Source of the DNA: Allorhizobium sonneratiae
GTDB taxonomy: Bacteria > Pseudomonadota > Alphaproteobacteria > Rhizobiales > Rhizobiaceae
Assembly: GCF_023700755.1 (NCBI RefSeq)
Contig: NZ_JAMKOJ010000008.1
Span: 62,001 to 126,000 of the forward strand
Direction of reading: 5' to 3'
DNA: 64,000 nt
This document shows positions 19,210 to 27,267 of this stretch, one piece after another. Within the stretch, counting starts at the first letter, position 1. Every line of letters starts with the position of its first letter. The position numbers and the translations under genes were made by a program. The notes beneath the pieces were generated by a model. It saw only the letters and a list, made by a program, of their open reading frames with translations, was not told where the DNA came from and searched no databases.

Positions 19210-20037
19210 TCAGAGCGCGGCCAGAGCGTTGTTTTCAAAGCCGCGAACGGCCTCGGCGGTGGCGGTGCGGCAGAGGTCATCTGCGGCGGGTTCCCTCGCT
19301 TGAAGACGGGTGATCGTCACCGGATTGGGCGCATAGGAGGGATTGGGGTCGAGCGGATGCGGGCAGTTGGAAAAGCCGACGATCATATCCATCTCGGCGC
19401 GCAGGTCGACGTAATCGCCCTCGTTCAGCAGCTCCGGCTTCCACTGGAAGCGGCCTTCGGCATCGACGCGAACGGGGGCGAAGAGCGACAAAGCTGCCGG
19501 AATATCCTGCTTGGAAAGTCCGGCCTTGGTGGCCATCAGCACGAAGTTGTCGCGGCTGTTTCTGATAGCGGCGCTGTTGGAGCCTTGATATTTGCGGGCA
19601 TTGGCGGCGGCGGTGGAGCCGCCCATCAGGCAATCATGGGCGCCACTGCTGTCTTCGGTGATGGAAAACATCACCTTGCCCATATCGGAAAAGATCACCC
19701 TGCCTTTGCCAAGCCCGGTGGTCCATTGCAGTTTCGCCGTGTCGGGCAGGTTCAGCCGCTCCACCGGGTCGGATGCGTTCCAGGCGATCAATGAGACGGT
19801 GGAAAAGCCGTGGGTCAGATGAATGCGCAGCGTTTCCAGCGCCTTCACTCGCGTTGACCAATACCAGCCGCCGGGGATGACCTCCTGATGCACCACGGTT
19901 TTTTCATCGAGATCGGGCGCGGGCAGGGCGCTTTTACCCGGCAGCGATTTGGGGGCAAACTCCAGCCCCTTTTTCTTATGTTCCTCATAGCGCGCCCGGT
20001 TGGCGGCAATCTCTTCGGCAGAGCGTCGGATATGCAT
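19210..20037 (-). CDS. DUF1989 protein, urea-carboxylase-associated protein 2 (carboxyguanidine deiminase subunit)
   Basis: A 275-residue DUF1989 protein, the longer partner of the gene downstream. It opens with a charged helix (RARYEEHKKKG), then has IPGGWYWSTRV, the family block EDSSGAHDCLMGGST, and near the end NCPHPLDPNPSYAPNPVTI, parallel to the NCPQ motif of its neighbour. This repeated pattern supports a two-subunit enzyme. GGAGAG lies four bases before the ATG. It lies between the ABC importer genes and the smaller subunit, with only short gaps. Confidence 0.88.
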   Translation of the reverse strand: MHIRRSAEEIAANRARYEEHKKKGLEFAPKSLPGKSALPAPDLDEKTVVHQEVIPGGWYWSTRVKALETLRIHLTHGFSTVSLIAWNASDPVERLNLPDTAKLQWTTGLGKGRVIFSDMGKVMFSITEDSSGAHDCLMGGSTAAANARKYQGSNSAAIRNSRDNFVLMATKAGLSKQDIPAALSLFAPVRVDAEGRFQWKPELLNEGDYVDLRAEMDMIVGFSNCPHPLDPNPSYAPNPVTITRLQAREPAADDLCRTATAEAVRGFENNALAAL

Positions 20038-20046
20038 GTGTCTCTC

Positions 20047-20862
20047 CTATCGACGATGTGCCGGGTCGTCCCGGTAAGGCCCGTCTTTCTTGACCGGGCC
20101 GTCCCGGTCTGGGCGAAAAATGGAAGCGGTTCCGGCCTGGCGTGGCGGCCAGATGGAAATGTCTCTGGTGATGGTGGCGCCGTAGCGCAGCTTTTCCTCA
20201 GGCCGGTCACGCGGACGCTCGAAGGCGACGACGCGGGTGGCGAGCGTGAAGGCTTCCCGCATGTCATGCGTCACCATCACCACGGTCATCGGGTTTTCGT
20301 GCCAGAGCGTTTTCATCAGTTGGTGGATTTCGGCACGGATGCCGGGATCGAGCGCGCCAAAGGGCTCGTCCAGCAACAGCACACGCGGCTTCATGATCAG
20401 CGCCTGCGCCAGCGCCAAGCGCTGTTGCATGCCGCCGGAAAGCTGCGCCGGATATTTGCCTTCCGATCCGGCAAGGCCGACGGCGGCAATCATGGCATGG
20501 GCTTCGTCGATTGCGCTGCGTCGCGCTTGCCCGAAAAGGCGGGCGGCAAAGCGGGCGGCGGACAACTCCTTGCCGAGCAGCACATTGCCAAGCACAGTCA
20601 GATGCGGAAACACCGAATAGCGCTGGAAGACCACGCCGCGATCCGGCCCCGGTTCCGGTGGCAGCGGTTTGCCGTCCAGCAGGATTTCCCCTTGCGTCGG
20701 TTGTTCCTGCCCGAGCAACATGCGCAAAAACGTGCTCTTGCCGCAGCCGGAAGGACCGACCAAAGCCACGAAGGCGCGTGAGGCGATGTCGATCGAGACG
20801 TTTTCCAGCACGATCTGGTCGCCATATTCTTTCCAGAGCTTTTTAATGGTCAGTTCGCTCAT
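20047..20862 (-). CDS. ABC transporter ATP-binding protein (guanidine/urea operon)
   Basis: The ATPase of an NMT1/TauT-like importer. The 271-residue protein has Walker A GPSGCGKS at residues 36-43, the ABC signature LSGGMQQRLALAQAL, Walker B RVLLLDEPFGALD and the switch histidine in MVTHDMREAF. Its ATG overlaps the permease stop by one base. Together with the permease and the binding protein it forms the transporter usually found with urea carboxylases; the expected cargo is guanidine, by context only. The extra C-terminal tail after the core is basic. Confidence 0.9.
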   Translation of the reverse strand: MSELTIKKLWKEYGDQIVLENVSIDIASRAFVALVGPSGCGKSTFLRMLLGQEQPTQGEILLDGKPLPPEPGPDRGVVFQRYSVFPHLTVLGNVLLGKELSAARFAARLFGQARRSAIDEAHAMIAAVGLAGSEGKYPAQLSGGMQQRLALAQALIMKPRVLLLDEPFGALDPGIRAEIHQLMKTLWHENPMTVVMVTHDMREAFTLATRVVAFERPRDRPEEKLRYGATITRDISIWPPRQAGTASIFRPDRDGPVKKDGPYRDDPAHRR

Positions 20863-21677
20863 TATCGCGCCTCCAGCTCGGACCAGGGGAAGAGACCGAT
20901 GCGCAGCCGGTCGAGCAGATAATCGCTCAGGACCGCAATCAGCGTGATCCAGGCGACATAGGGAAAGATCACGTCCATGGCGAGATAGCGCCGCACCAGA
21001 AAGATGCGAAAGCCCAGTCCGCTTTCCGAGGAGATCGCTTCTGCCGCAATCAGAAACAGAAAGGCCGGGCCGATCTGCAGCCGAAGCGCCGTGATCAGCC
21101 GCGGCAGGATTTGCGGCAGCATGACGCGCAGGGCAAGCTGCCAGCTCGAGGCGCTCAGGGTCTCGGCCTTGACGATCTGCTCTCGTGGCAGGGCGAGCGC
21201 CGTCAGTGCCAGATCGCGGATCAGGATCGGTGTGACGCCAATGACGATCAGCGTCACTTTCGAGGCTTCACCCAGCCCCATGACGATGAACAGAATCGGC
21301 AGAAGCGCCAGCGGCGGCACCATGGAAATCGCTGCAACGAACGGTGCCATCAGCGCCCGGACGAGTGGAATGAGGCCGATCAGCAGCCCGAGTGCCAGCG
21401 CAATTGCCGCTGAAATGCCAAGGCCGGAATAAAGCCGGGTCAGGCTGCTCAAGGTATCGGTCAACAGCAGATAATCGCCCGTGCGCGGATCGGCGATGAA
21501 GGCCATGCGGTTGATGGCGCTGACCAGCGCCGTCAGCCCGGGCAGCAGCTTGTCATTCGGGTTTTCGGCAAGGCGCATGGCCGAGCCTGCGGCATAGGCG
21601 ATCAGCAAGGCGGCAAAGGGCAGGCAGCCCAGCGCCAGACGCGCACCATTGCCCGGTTTTCGATTGATGAGCCGCAT
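20862..21677 (-). CDS. ABC transporter permease (guanidine/urea operon)
   Basis: A 271-residue inner-membrane protein with about six spans and the binding-protein-dependent permease fold. The cytoplasmic EAA-type loop is visible around LSASSWQLALRVMLPQILPR, which contacts the ATPase. It is separated from the binding-protein gene by about 140 bases that hold palindromic repeats, while it overlaps the ATPase gene by one base. The family commonly accompanies urea carboxylase operons. Confidence 0.88.
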   Translation of the reverse strand: MRLINRKPGNGARLALGCLPFAALLIAYAAGSAMRLAENPNDKLLPGLTALVSAINRMAFIADPRTGDYLLLTDTLSSLTRLYSGLGISAAIALALGLLIGLIPLVRALMAPFVAAISMVPPLALLPILFIVMGLGEASKVTLIVIGVTPILIRDLALTALALPREQIVKAETLSASSWQLALRVMLPQILPRLITALRLQIGPAFLFLIAAEAISSESGLGFRIFLVRRYLAMDVIFPYVAWITLIAVLSDYLLDRLRIGLFPWSELEAR

Positions 21678-21727
21678 GGGGTCGCTCCGTTATCTGTACG
21701 GCAAGGATCATTCGCCGCGTCTTCTGT

Positions 21728-21788
21728 CATGCCCGGCTTTGTGCCGGGCATGTGCCTGTTTCGGGAGATCCTCGGGTCAGGACCGAGG
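21728..21788. repeat. Two palindromes between operon genes (REP-like)
   Basis: 21728-21752 is a perfect inverted repeat with ten-base arms (CATGCCCGGC / GCCGGGCATG) and loop TTTGT. 21770-21788 is a second dyad (CCTCGGGTC / GACCGAGG). This pair of modules is, from memory, a widespread small repeat in Rhizobiales; translated on the minus strand it yields the often seen spurious peptide LGPDPRISRNRHMPGTKPGM. Being inside an operon, it could protect the upstream mRNA from 3' decay, which would favour the binding protein over the permease. Confidence 0.7.
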
Positions 21789-21819
21789 GTCACGGTAGAA
21801 AGCTGGATGGCAGGCAGCG

Positions 21820-22893
21820 TTACAATGTGCCCTTGGCGGCGGCGTCCATATAGGTGGTGGTGAAACGCAGCTTCACATTGCCCTTGTCGCCCAGCACCTT
21901 GCCATCGGGCATTTCGATGCCGATGACATCGGCAGAGGGGGCGCCATTGCCAAGCAGCCCCTTGGCGAACAGGAATTTGCGCACCCGGTTCATGGTTTCC
22001 GGCAGTTTGGCCGAGGCGGTGAAGCTTGCGGCTTCCTGCGGCTTGTCGAAGAGCTTCGTTGCGGCGAGCTGGCTGTCGAAACCAGCAAGATCGGTGCCGG
22101 AGGCCTTGCCCATCTCCGTCTTTGCGGCCTTGCCTGCCGCCGTATCGGACATCATCAGCTTGACCGTGTCATACCAGATGCCCGCCAGCGCCTTGCCGAA
22201 ATCCGGATTGTCTTTCAGCACCTGCGTATTGGCCACCATAAGATCCATGATTTCGCCGGGGATCTGGGAGCTGTCGAAGACCTTGTGGGCGGAAGGGTCC
22301 TGCAGAATGGTCGAGACCAGCGGGTTCCAGGTGACGACCGAGGTGACGTCCGGCGTCTTGTAGGCGGCGACCATATCGGCGTCAGAGGTGTTGACCACGC
22401 TCACGTCACGCTCGCTCATTCCAATGCTTTCCAGCGCCCGGCTGAGCAGATATTCCGACACCGAATATTGCACCAGATTGACCTTCTGGCCCTTGATGTC
22501 GGCAAGCTTGTCCTTGTTCTTCAGGATCACCGCGTCATTGCCGTTGGAAAAATCCCCGACGATGACGGCTGTGGTATCGACGCCACCGGCGGCGGGAATG
22601 GACAGCCCGTCCATATTGGTCAGCGTCACCGCATCATAAGCACCGGCGGTGTACTGGTTCATCGATTCCACATAATCGTTGAACTGGGTGACATCGATCT
22701 TGATGTGGTATTTGTCCGCCCATTTCTTGACGATGCCGTGATCGGCGGCATACCCCCAGGGCATCCAGCCGACATAGATCGACCAGGCAACCTTGAATTC
22801 CTTTTTCGGTGCCGCCTCGGCAGAGGTGGACGCGCCAAAGGCAAGGGCTGCGCCGATCAGTGAAAGTGAAAGCAATTTGCTCAGAGTTCGCAT
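21820..22893 (-). CDS. ABC transporter substrate-binding protein (guanidine/urea operon)
   Basis: The periplasmic receptor of the importer. The 357-residue protein has a Sec signal peptide (MRTLSKLLSLSLIGAALAFG, likely cut after AEA), then VAWSIYVGWMPWGYAADHGI, typical of the NMT1-like binding proteins annotated next to urea carboxylase. The frame runs 12 codons further upstream, but AAAGGGGA lies six bases before the ATG at 22893. It is the first gene after the riboswitch. The ligand is inferred as guanidine from the riboswitch. Confidence 0.9.
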   Translation of the reverse strand: MRTLSKLLSLSLIGAALAFGASTSAEAAPKKEFKVAWSIYVGWMPWGYAADHGIVKKWADKYHIKIDVTQFNDYVESMNQYTAGAYDAVTLTNMDGLSIPAAGGVDTTAVIVGDFSNGNDAVILKNKDKLADIKGQKVNLVQYSVSEYLLSRALESIGMSERDVSVVNTSDADMVAAYKTPDVTSVVTWNPLVSTILQDPSAHKVFDSSQIPGEIMDLMVANTQVLKDNPDFGKALAGIWYDTVKLMMSDTAAGKAAKTEMGKASGTDLAGFDSQLAATKLFDKPQEAASFTASAKLPETMNRVRKFLFAKGLLGNGAPSADVIGIEMPDGKVLGDKGNVKLRFTTTYMDAAAKGTL

Positions 22894-22898
22894 ATCAT

Positions 22899-22951
22899 TC
22901 CCCTTTGTTTTGTCAAAAGGGATCGGCACAGACCAACGCCGCCAATCCCTT
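22899..22951 (-). promoter_or_regulatory. Likely expression platform of the riboswitch
   Basis: Three short pieces can pair in two ways. The Shine-Dalgarno AAAGGGGA (22899-22906) can pair with ATCCCTTTT (22915-22923). That same segment can instead pair with AAGGGAT (22945-22951), which otherwise sits in a small hairpin (GCCAA-GGGA-TTGGC, 22941-22954) just after the aptamer. Mutually exclusive pairings of this kind suggest ligand-controlled exposure of the ribosome binding site. Pairings are read from sequence; the mechanism is inference. Confidence 0.5.
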
Positions 22952-22960
22952 GGCTAACGA

Positions 22961-23122
22961 GGTCTCCCGGGCTTTTGTCCCGCCGTGCACCCGACGGGAT
23001 GTCTCCCCCGCCGGTGGCTGCTCTCGGACCAGTCACGCTTCTGGTGCTTGCTTTGAGGAAACCCATGTGTGGTTTTTCCGAAAAGCAGACGAACAGATTA
23101 AAGCGCCGGAACCCTAGCGGCC
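22961..23122 (-). promoter_or_regulatory. Guanidine-I (ykkC) riboswitch
   Basis: On the minus strand the conserved pieces of the ykkC aptamer occur in the right order: GCTAGGGTTCCG near 23119-23107, then GACTGGTCCGAGAG near 23032-23019, then GGGACAAAAGCCCGGGAGA near 22981-22963. Between the first two is a variable arm. Guanidine-I riboswitches turn on guanidine export or degradation genes when guanidine binds, and carboxylase operons are a known class of target. It lies between a sigma-54 promoter and the first gene of the operon. Confidence 0.93.
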
Positions 23123-23139
23123 AACTCGGTAATATAGAA

Positions 23140-23155
23140 AGCAATCATCGTGCCA
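23140..23155 (-). promoter_or_regulatory. Sigma-54 (RpoN) promoter of the guanidine operon
   Basis: The minus strand reads TGGCAC-GATGA-TTGCT, an exact match to the -24/-12 consensus TGGCAC-N5-TTGCW. The GC of the -12 element is at 23141-23142, so RNA should begin near 23130, about eight bases before the riboswitch aptamer. RpoN promoters with NtrC are the standard nitrogen-starvation control in rhizobia. No clear NtrC site was found upstream. Confidence 0.75.
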
Positions 23156-23315
23156 ATGTTTGGATTTCGTTTTTTCAAAGGGGCGGTTTTTGATTTAAAA
23201 TATTGATTTCAATATCTAATATTATATTGTGATGTGGGACTTGCCTTGCTGCCCTGCATATTGGGGGCGTTGCCTGCTTAAAATCAGGCCGTCCTGCCGA
23301 TTTTCGCGGCATGGT

Positions 23316-24482
23316 TCACTGGCCTTGATGAAGCGCTGCAAACCAGTCGCCCAACACCTTGTCCGGTGAAAACCGGCTGGCCTCTTCATGGGAGAGCTGC
23401 GGCCTGTCCGGATTGATGGCGGCACCGGGGCCGTGGCTTCGATATTCGAAAAAGCGCGCCTCTTTCAGGGGAGAGAAACTGCGGCGGCTGCCGTCTTTCG
23501 CCAGCCCGGTCATCTCGGTCCAGCCGCGACTGTCGATATGATCGTCCATCTCGCAATCGATGAACAGGCTCTGGCCGACAGCATTCGGATCGGCATAACG
23601 GCCATCGGCAAAGGTCCGGGTCGGATGCCAGGGCCGTCCGAGATAATGACTGGCCTTGGGGATGGTGCCGTCTTCCCGGATGAGTCTGCATCCGTGGAAA
23701 ATCAGTCCATAAGGATCTTCGAGCTTCGTGCTCGGTGCCGTAACGAAACCGGCGGGTCTGATCGAAGCCATGCCACGTCTGCGGCTGACAATATCGCAAT
23801 CGCTGAACAGCGCCGTTCCCGCACCGAAAATGAAATCGACATTTCCGGCTATGCGGCAGCGGGTAAACAGACTTATCCCGGCATCGGCATACAGCGTGTC
23901 CTGATAGCCGATAAGAGCGACCTGATCGAACAGGCTGCGGTCTGCGCCCTGATCCAGCATCAGGGCGACGGCCTGACTGGCGCCAATCCGATCGGAGGCG
24001 GAAGGGTCACGCCGGTCATTGTCCAGAAAATCGAAGTCGTTGCGGATCGTCAGCTTGTGGGCGGCAAAGCCCGGTGCACGCACGGTGACGGTGGCCGAAC
24101 CATTGGTGCCCCAATGCCCGCCGCCGGGCTTTTCGCCGCCGGCAAAGGCATCGAAGCTCAAAATCGTGGCATCGATGCCTGCGCCGATCAGCATGATATT
24201 CGGCTTGTCGATCACCAGCTTTTCATGAAACCGGCCTTGGCCGATCAAAACCCGGAAGGGTTTGGCCGATGCGGCAGGCGCGGCCTGCAACGCCTCGGTA
24301 AGTGTGGCATAGACCGGTTGGGATGCTGTTGCGCCCGAATGCGGATCGACGATGGCATCTGGGGCATCAGGTTTGGATTGCCCGGCAAAAGCCTTGTCGA
24401 AGATCAGATCGGGAAACAGGGCAGTCATCAGGCAGGCCTTCATCCATTGGCGGCGCAGCATGGTCGAGTGTCCGGCTGCCAT
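23316..24482 (-). CDS. Pectinesterase (carbohydrate esterase family 8)
   Basis: Removes methyl ester groups from plant pectin. The protein (up to 388 residues) has an N-terminal hydrophobic segment that could be a signal peptide, then the CE8 motifs in order: QAVAL, YQDTLYA, GNVDFIFGAG with the catalytic Asp, and LGRPW with the substrate-binding Arg and Trp. The start is uncertain: the ATG at 24482 follows the threonine dehydratase stop by nine bases, and a second ATG at 24461 precedes a more usual signal peptide. It may be cotranscribed with ilvA. The find fits a plant-associated bacterium. Confidence 0.88.
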   Translation of the reverse strand: MAAGHSTMLRRQWMKACLMTALFPDLIFDKAFAGQSKPDAPDAIVDPHSGATASQPVYATLTEALQAAPAASAKPFRVLIGQGRFHEKLVIDKPNIMLIGAGIDATILSFDAFAGGEKPGGGHWGTNGSATVTVRAPGFAAHKLTIRNDFDFLDNDRRDPSASDRIGASQAVALMLDQGADRSLFDQVALIGYQDTLYADAGISLFTRCRIAGNVDFIFGAGTALFSDCDIVSRRRGMASIRPAGFVTAPSTKLEDPYGLIFHGCRLIREDGTIPKASHYLGRPWHPTRTFADGRYADPNAVGQSLFIDCEMDDHIDSRGWTEMTGLAKDGSRRSFSPLKEARFFEYRSHGPGAAINPDRPQLSHEEASRFSPDKVLGDWFAALHQGQ

Positions 24483-24491
24483 GGCGCGATC

Positions 24492-25757
24492 TCAGATGAT
24501 CAGATTGGCAAGGATATCATTTTCGGTAATATCCTCAAAGCCCAGACCGTTTTCATCGAAGCGCTGGATCAGGCCGGTGAAATTCTCCCGCGCCGTGGTT
24601 TCGATGCCGATCAGGATCGAGCCGAAATTGCGCGCCGATTTCTTCAGATATTCAAACCGGGCGATATCGTCATCGGGACCGAGCAGATTGAGGAAATCGC
24701 GCAGCGCGCCGGGGCGTTGCGGCAGGCGCAGGATGAAATATTTCTTCAATCCCGCATAGCGCATGGCCCGCTCCTTGACATCCGGCAGACGCTCGAAATC
24801 GAAATTGCCGCCGGAGACGACGAGAACGATGGTCTGCCCGGCAATCGCCTCGCGCGGCAGAAGCCCAAGAGCGGCAATGGCCAGAGCGCCTGCCGGTTCC
24901 AGCACCACGCCCTCGACATTCAGCATGTCGATGATCGTGCCGCAAATGGCGTTTTCCGGCACCAGCATCACCTGATCGCTGGAAAAGCGCTTCAGGGCAG
25001 CGAAATTGGCCTCGCCGATGCGGGCCACCGCCGCGCCATCGACGAAATTGTCCACCTTGGGCAGGGTGACGACATGGCCTGCCTCCAAGGCGCGCTTCAG
25101 GCTCGGCGCGCCTTCCGGTTCGCAGAAGAGAAACGCGGATGCGGGCAGGGCATCGGCAAAATAGCCGGTGATCCCGGCGCTCAAGCCGCCGCCACCGACC
25201 GGCATGACCAGACGGTCGATGGTTTCTCCTTCCGGCAGTTGCGCGGCAATTTCCGCCGCCACGGTTGCCTGACCCTCGATGATGTCGGCATGGTCGAAGG
25301 GGGGCACCATGGTGCCGCCGGTCTCGGTGACGAAATCCTGTGCGGCCTTGTAGCACTGGTCGAAAATATCGCCGACGAGCCGGATGGTGATGAAGTCGCC
25401 GCCGAATTTGCGGGTCTTGTCGATCTTCTGCTGCGGTGTCGTCACCGGCATGAACACCATGCCCTTGACGCCGAAATGCTGGCAGGCAAAGGCAAAGCCC
25501 TGGGCATGATTGCCGGCCGAGGCGCAGACGAAGGTTTTCGTGCTTGGCCCGCCGCCGATGACCTTGGAAAAGAAGTTGAACGCACCGCGCACCTTGTAGG
25601 AGCGCACCGGCGTCAGATCCTCGCGCTTCAGATAGATGCGGGCGTTGTAAAGCGCGCTCAGATGCAGGTTGAGTTGCAGCGGCGTCGGCTCGAAAAGCGA
25701 ACGGAGCGAGGCCATGGCGCGGTCGACGCCGGATGTTTCAAGGGTTTTCATCGTCAT
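24492..25757 (-). CDS. ilvA: Threonine ammonia-lyase (threonine dehydratase), IlvA short form
   Basis: A PLP enzyme that turns threonine into 2-oxobutanoate and ammonia, the first committed step to isoleucine. The 421-residue protein has the PLP lysine in VRSYKVRGAF, the glycine-rich phosphate loop VGGGGLSAG, and a single C-terminal ACT-like domain (about 90 residues, starting near RLPQRPGALRDFL) as in the shorter IlvA forms. The frame continues 20 codons upstream; ATGs at 25757 and 25751 are the plausible starts, neither with a strong ribosome binding site. It is preceded by the MFS gene and followed closely by the pectinesterase gene. Confidence 0.9.
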   Translation of the reverse strand: MTMKTLETSGVDRAMASLRSLFEPTPLQLNLHLSALYNARIYLKREDLTPVRSYKVRGAFNFFSKVIGGGPSTKTFVCASAGNHAQGFAFACQHFGVKGMVFMPVTTPQQKIDKTRKFGGDFITIRLVGDIFDQCYKAAQDFVTETGGTMVPPFDHADIIEGQATVAAEIAAQLPEGETIDRLVMPVGGGGLSAGITGYFADALPASAFLFCEPEGAPSLKRALEAGHVVTLPKVDNFVDGAAVARIGEANFAALKRFSSDQVMLVPENAICGTIIDMLNVEGVVLEPAGALAIAALGLLPREAIAGQTIVLVVSGGNFDFERLPDVKERAMRYAGLKKYFILRLPQRPGALRDFLNLLGPDDDIARFEYLKKSARNFGSILIGIETTARENFTGLIQRFDENGLGFEDITENDILANLII

Positions 25758-25841
25758 GCTTTGCTTTTGCAGCCTTGGGATGGAATGGCAATGAAACCAC
25801 CCCATCCCCAATGTCAAACGGAAAGCGCCGTGTCCTGAATT

Positions 25842-27077
25842 TTAAGAGGGGTTAGGATGGCTATCGGCGAAGGCGACATTGCGCTTTTCATAGCCGAAGC
25901 CGGCCAGAACCGCCACGGCGACAGCCACGGTGACGGCAACGATGACCAGCGCCAGTGCATAATCATTGTTCCATCCGGCGGCGAGCCCGGTTTGCAGCGA
26001 GGCATTGCCGGAGGCGAGCAGATTGCCGATCTGATAGACGAAGCCGGGGAAGGTGCCGCGCACCTCGTCCGGCGACAGCTCGTTCAGATGCACCGGCACG
26101 ACACCCCAGGCACCCTGGACGAAGAACTGCATGATGAAGGCGCCGATGGCCAGCAGGGTCGGCGTCGGTGCATAGGCCCAGAGCCAGCTGGCGGGAATGA
26201 CCAGCAGCGCGGCGAGCACAATGGCGCGGCGACGGCCAAGCTTCTGCGACAGTGCGCCGAAGCAGAGACCGCCAAGGATTGCGCCTATGTTATAGACAAT
26301 GGCGATGGCCCCGACGGTGTGGTTGTCATAGCCACGCTGCACTTCGAGGAAGGTGGGATAGATATCCTGCGTGCCGTGGCTGAGGAAGTTGAAGGCGGTC
26401 ATCAGCAGCACCGCCCAGATGAACAGCGGCAGGTTGCCTTTCAACACTTTCAGGAAAGGTTGCGAATCGCCGCGCGCCTTGCGGGCGACAAAAGCGGGGG
26501 ATTCCTCAACATTGCGGCGGATATAGAGCACCAGCAGCGCAGGCAGAGCGCCGACGAAGAACATGCCGCGCCAGCCGACAATCGGAAACAGGAAGAAGAA
26601 CACCAGCGAAGCCAGAAGATAGCCGGTGGGGTAGCCCGCCTGCAGCAGGCCGGAAATCAGTCCGCGCGCCTCTTTCGGAATGGTTTCCATGGTCAGCGAT
26701 GCACCGACGCCCCATTCGCCGCCCATGGCGATGCCGTACAGCATGCGCAGCACGATGAACATCGTTAGGCCTGTCGAAAAGCCGGAGAGCAGCTCGAAGA
26801 CCGAATAGAGCAGCACATCGGCCATCAGGGTACGACGGCGGCCGAAGCGTTCTGAGGCAAGCCCGAAGAGCAGCGCGCCGAGCGGTCGCATGGCCAGAGT
26901 GAGGAAAATCGCGGTTGCCACGGCGGGAATGCTGACCTGAAATTCCGCCGCGATATGCTTGATCACGAAGACGAGGATGAAAAAGTCAAAGGCATCCAGC
27001 GTCCAGCCAAGAAAGCTGGCGATGACGGTGTTGCGCTGCTGCCGATTCAACTGGCGCAAGGGGGCAAGAAAGGCCAT
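25842..27077 (-). CDS. MFS transporter, sialate:H+ symporter-like family
   Basis: A 411-residue major facilitator with twelve predicted spans. The start (SFLGWTLDAFDFFILVFV) and the loop motif GLASERFGRRRTL are like those of carboxylate or sialic-acid/lactate carriers (NanT, JEN1). GGAGGAG precedes the ATG with good spacing, so the start is firm. The substrate is not known; a small organic acid is the best guess. It is divergent from uvrB across a 190-bp AT-rich gap. Confidence 0.85.
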   Translation of the reverse strand: MAFLAPLRQLNRQQRNTVIASFLGWTLDAFDFFILVFVIKHIAAEFQVSIPAVATAIFLTLAMRPLGALLFGLASERFGRRRTLMADVLLYSVFELLSGFSTGLTMFIVLRMLYGIAMGGEWGVGASLTMETIPKEARGLISGLLQAGYPTGYLLASLVFFFLFPIVGWRGMFFVGALPALLVLYIRRNVEESPAFVARKARGDSQPFLKVLKGNLPLFIWAVLLMTAFNFLSHGTQDIYPTFLEVQRGYDNHTVGAIAIVYNIGAILGGLCFGALSQKLGRRRAIVLAALLVIPASWLWAYAPTPTLLAIGAFIMQFFVQGAWGVVPVHLNELSPDEVRGTFPGFVYQIGNLLASGNASLQTGLAAGWNNDYALALVIVAVTVAVAVAVLAGFGYEKRNVAFADSHPNPS

Positions 27078-27128
27078 GAGATCTCCTCCTCTGTCGGCTC
27101 TCCTCGATAAATATTGATAGCTCGCATT

Positions 27129-27143
27129 GTTCCGCTTGCGGTC
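27129..27143 (+). promoter_or_regulatory. Candidate LexA box upstream of uvrB
   Basis: GTTC-CGCTTGC-GGTC is a one-mismatch fit to the alphaproteobacterial LexA site GTTC-N7-GTTC and lies about 125 bases before the uvrB start, in the gap shared with the MFS gene. Such short sites arise by chance, so this is weak evidence on its own. Confidence 0.3.
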
Positions 27144-27267
27144 ATGACATTTTTGTGATTGGTGTATTATATAGTTTACGCAATCAATGGTTTATCTTGT
27201 TGCTTTTTTGTTCTGATTGTCTGTCGATGCACTTTTCTTTGCCGCCGGTCTTGTCCATATTAGCGTC

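Noticed and set aside
17459..19303. A 614-codon plus-strand frame opposite the carboxylase and DUF1989 genes
   Set aside because: Crosses a gene boundary on the other strand and has no family features; same for the 13281-15164 frame opposite atzF.
21602..21793. A 63-codon minus-strand frame containing LGPDPRISRNRHMPGTKPGM
   Set aside because: This peptide is the translation of a widespread palindromic repeat, not a gene.
23388..25838. An 816-codon plus-strand frame opposite the pectinesterase and ilvA genes
   Set aside because: It spans two clear genes on the other strand, crosses their junction and has no family features. High GC and codon bias make long antisense frames common here.
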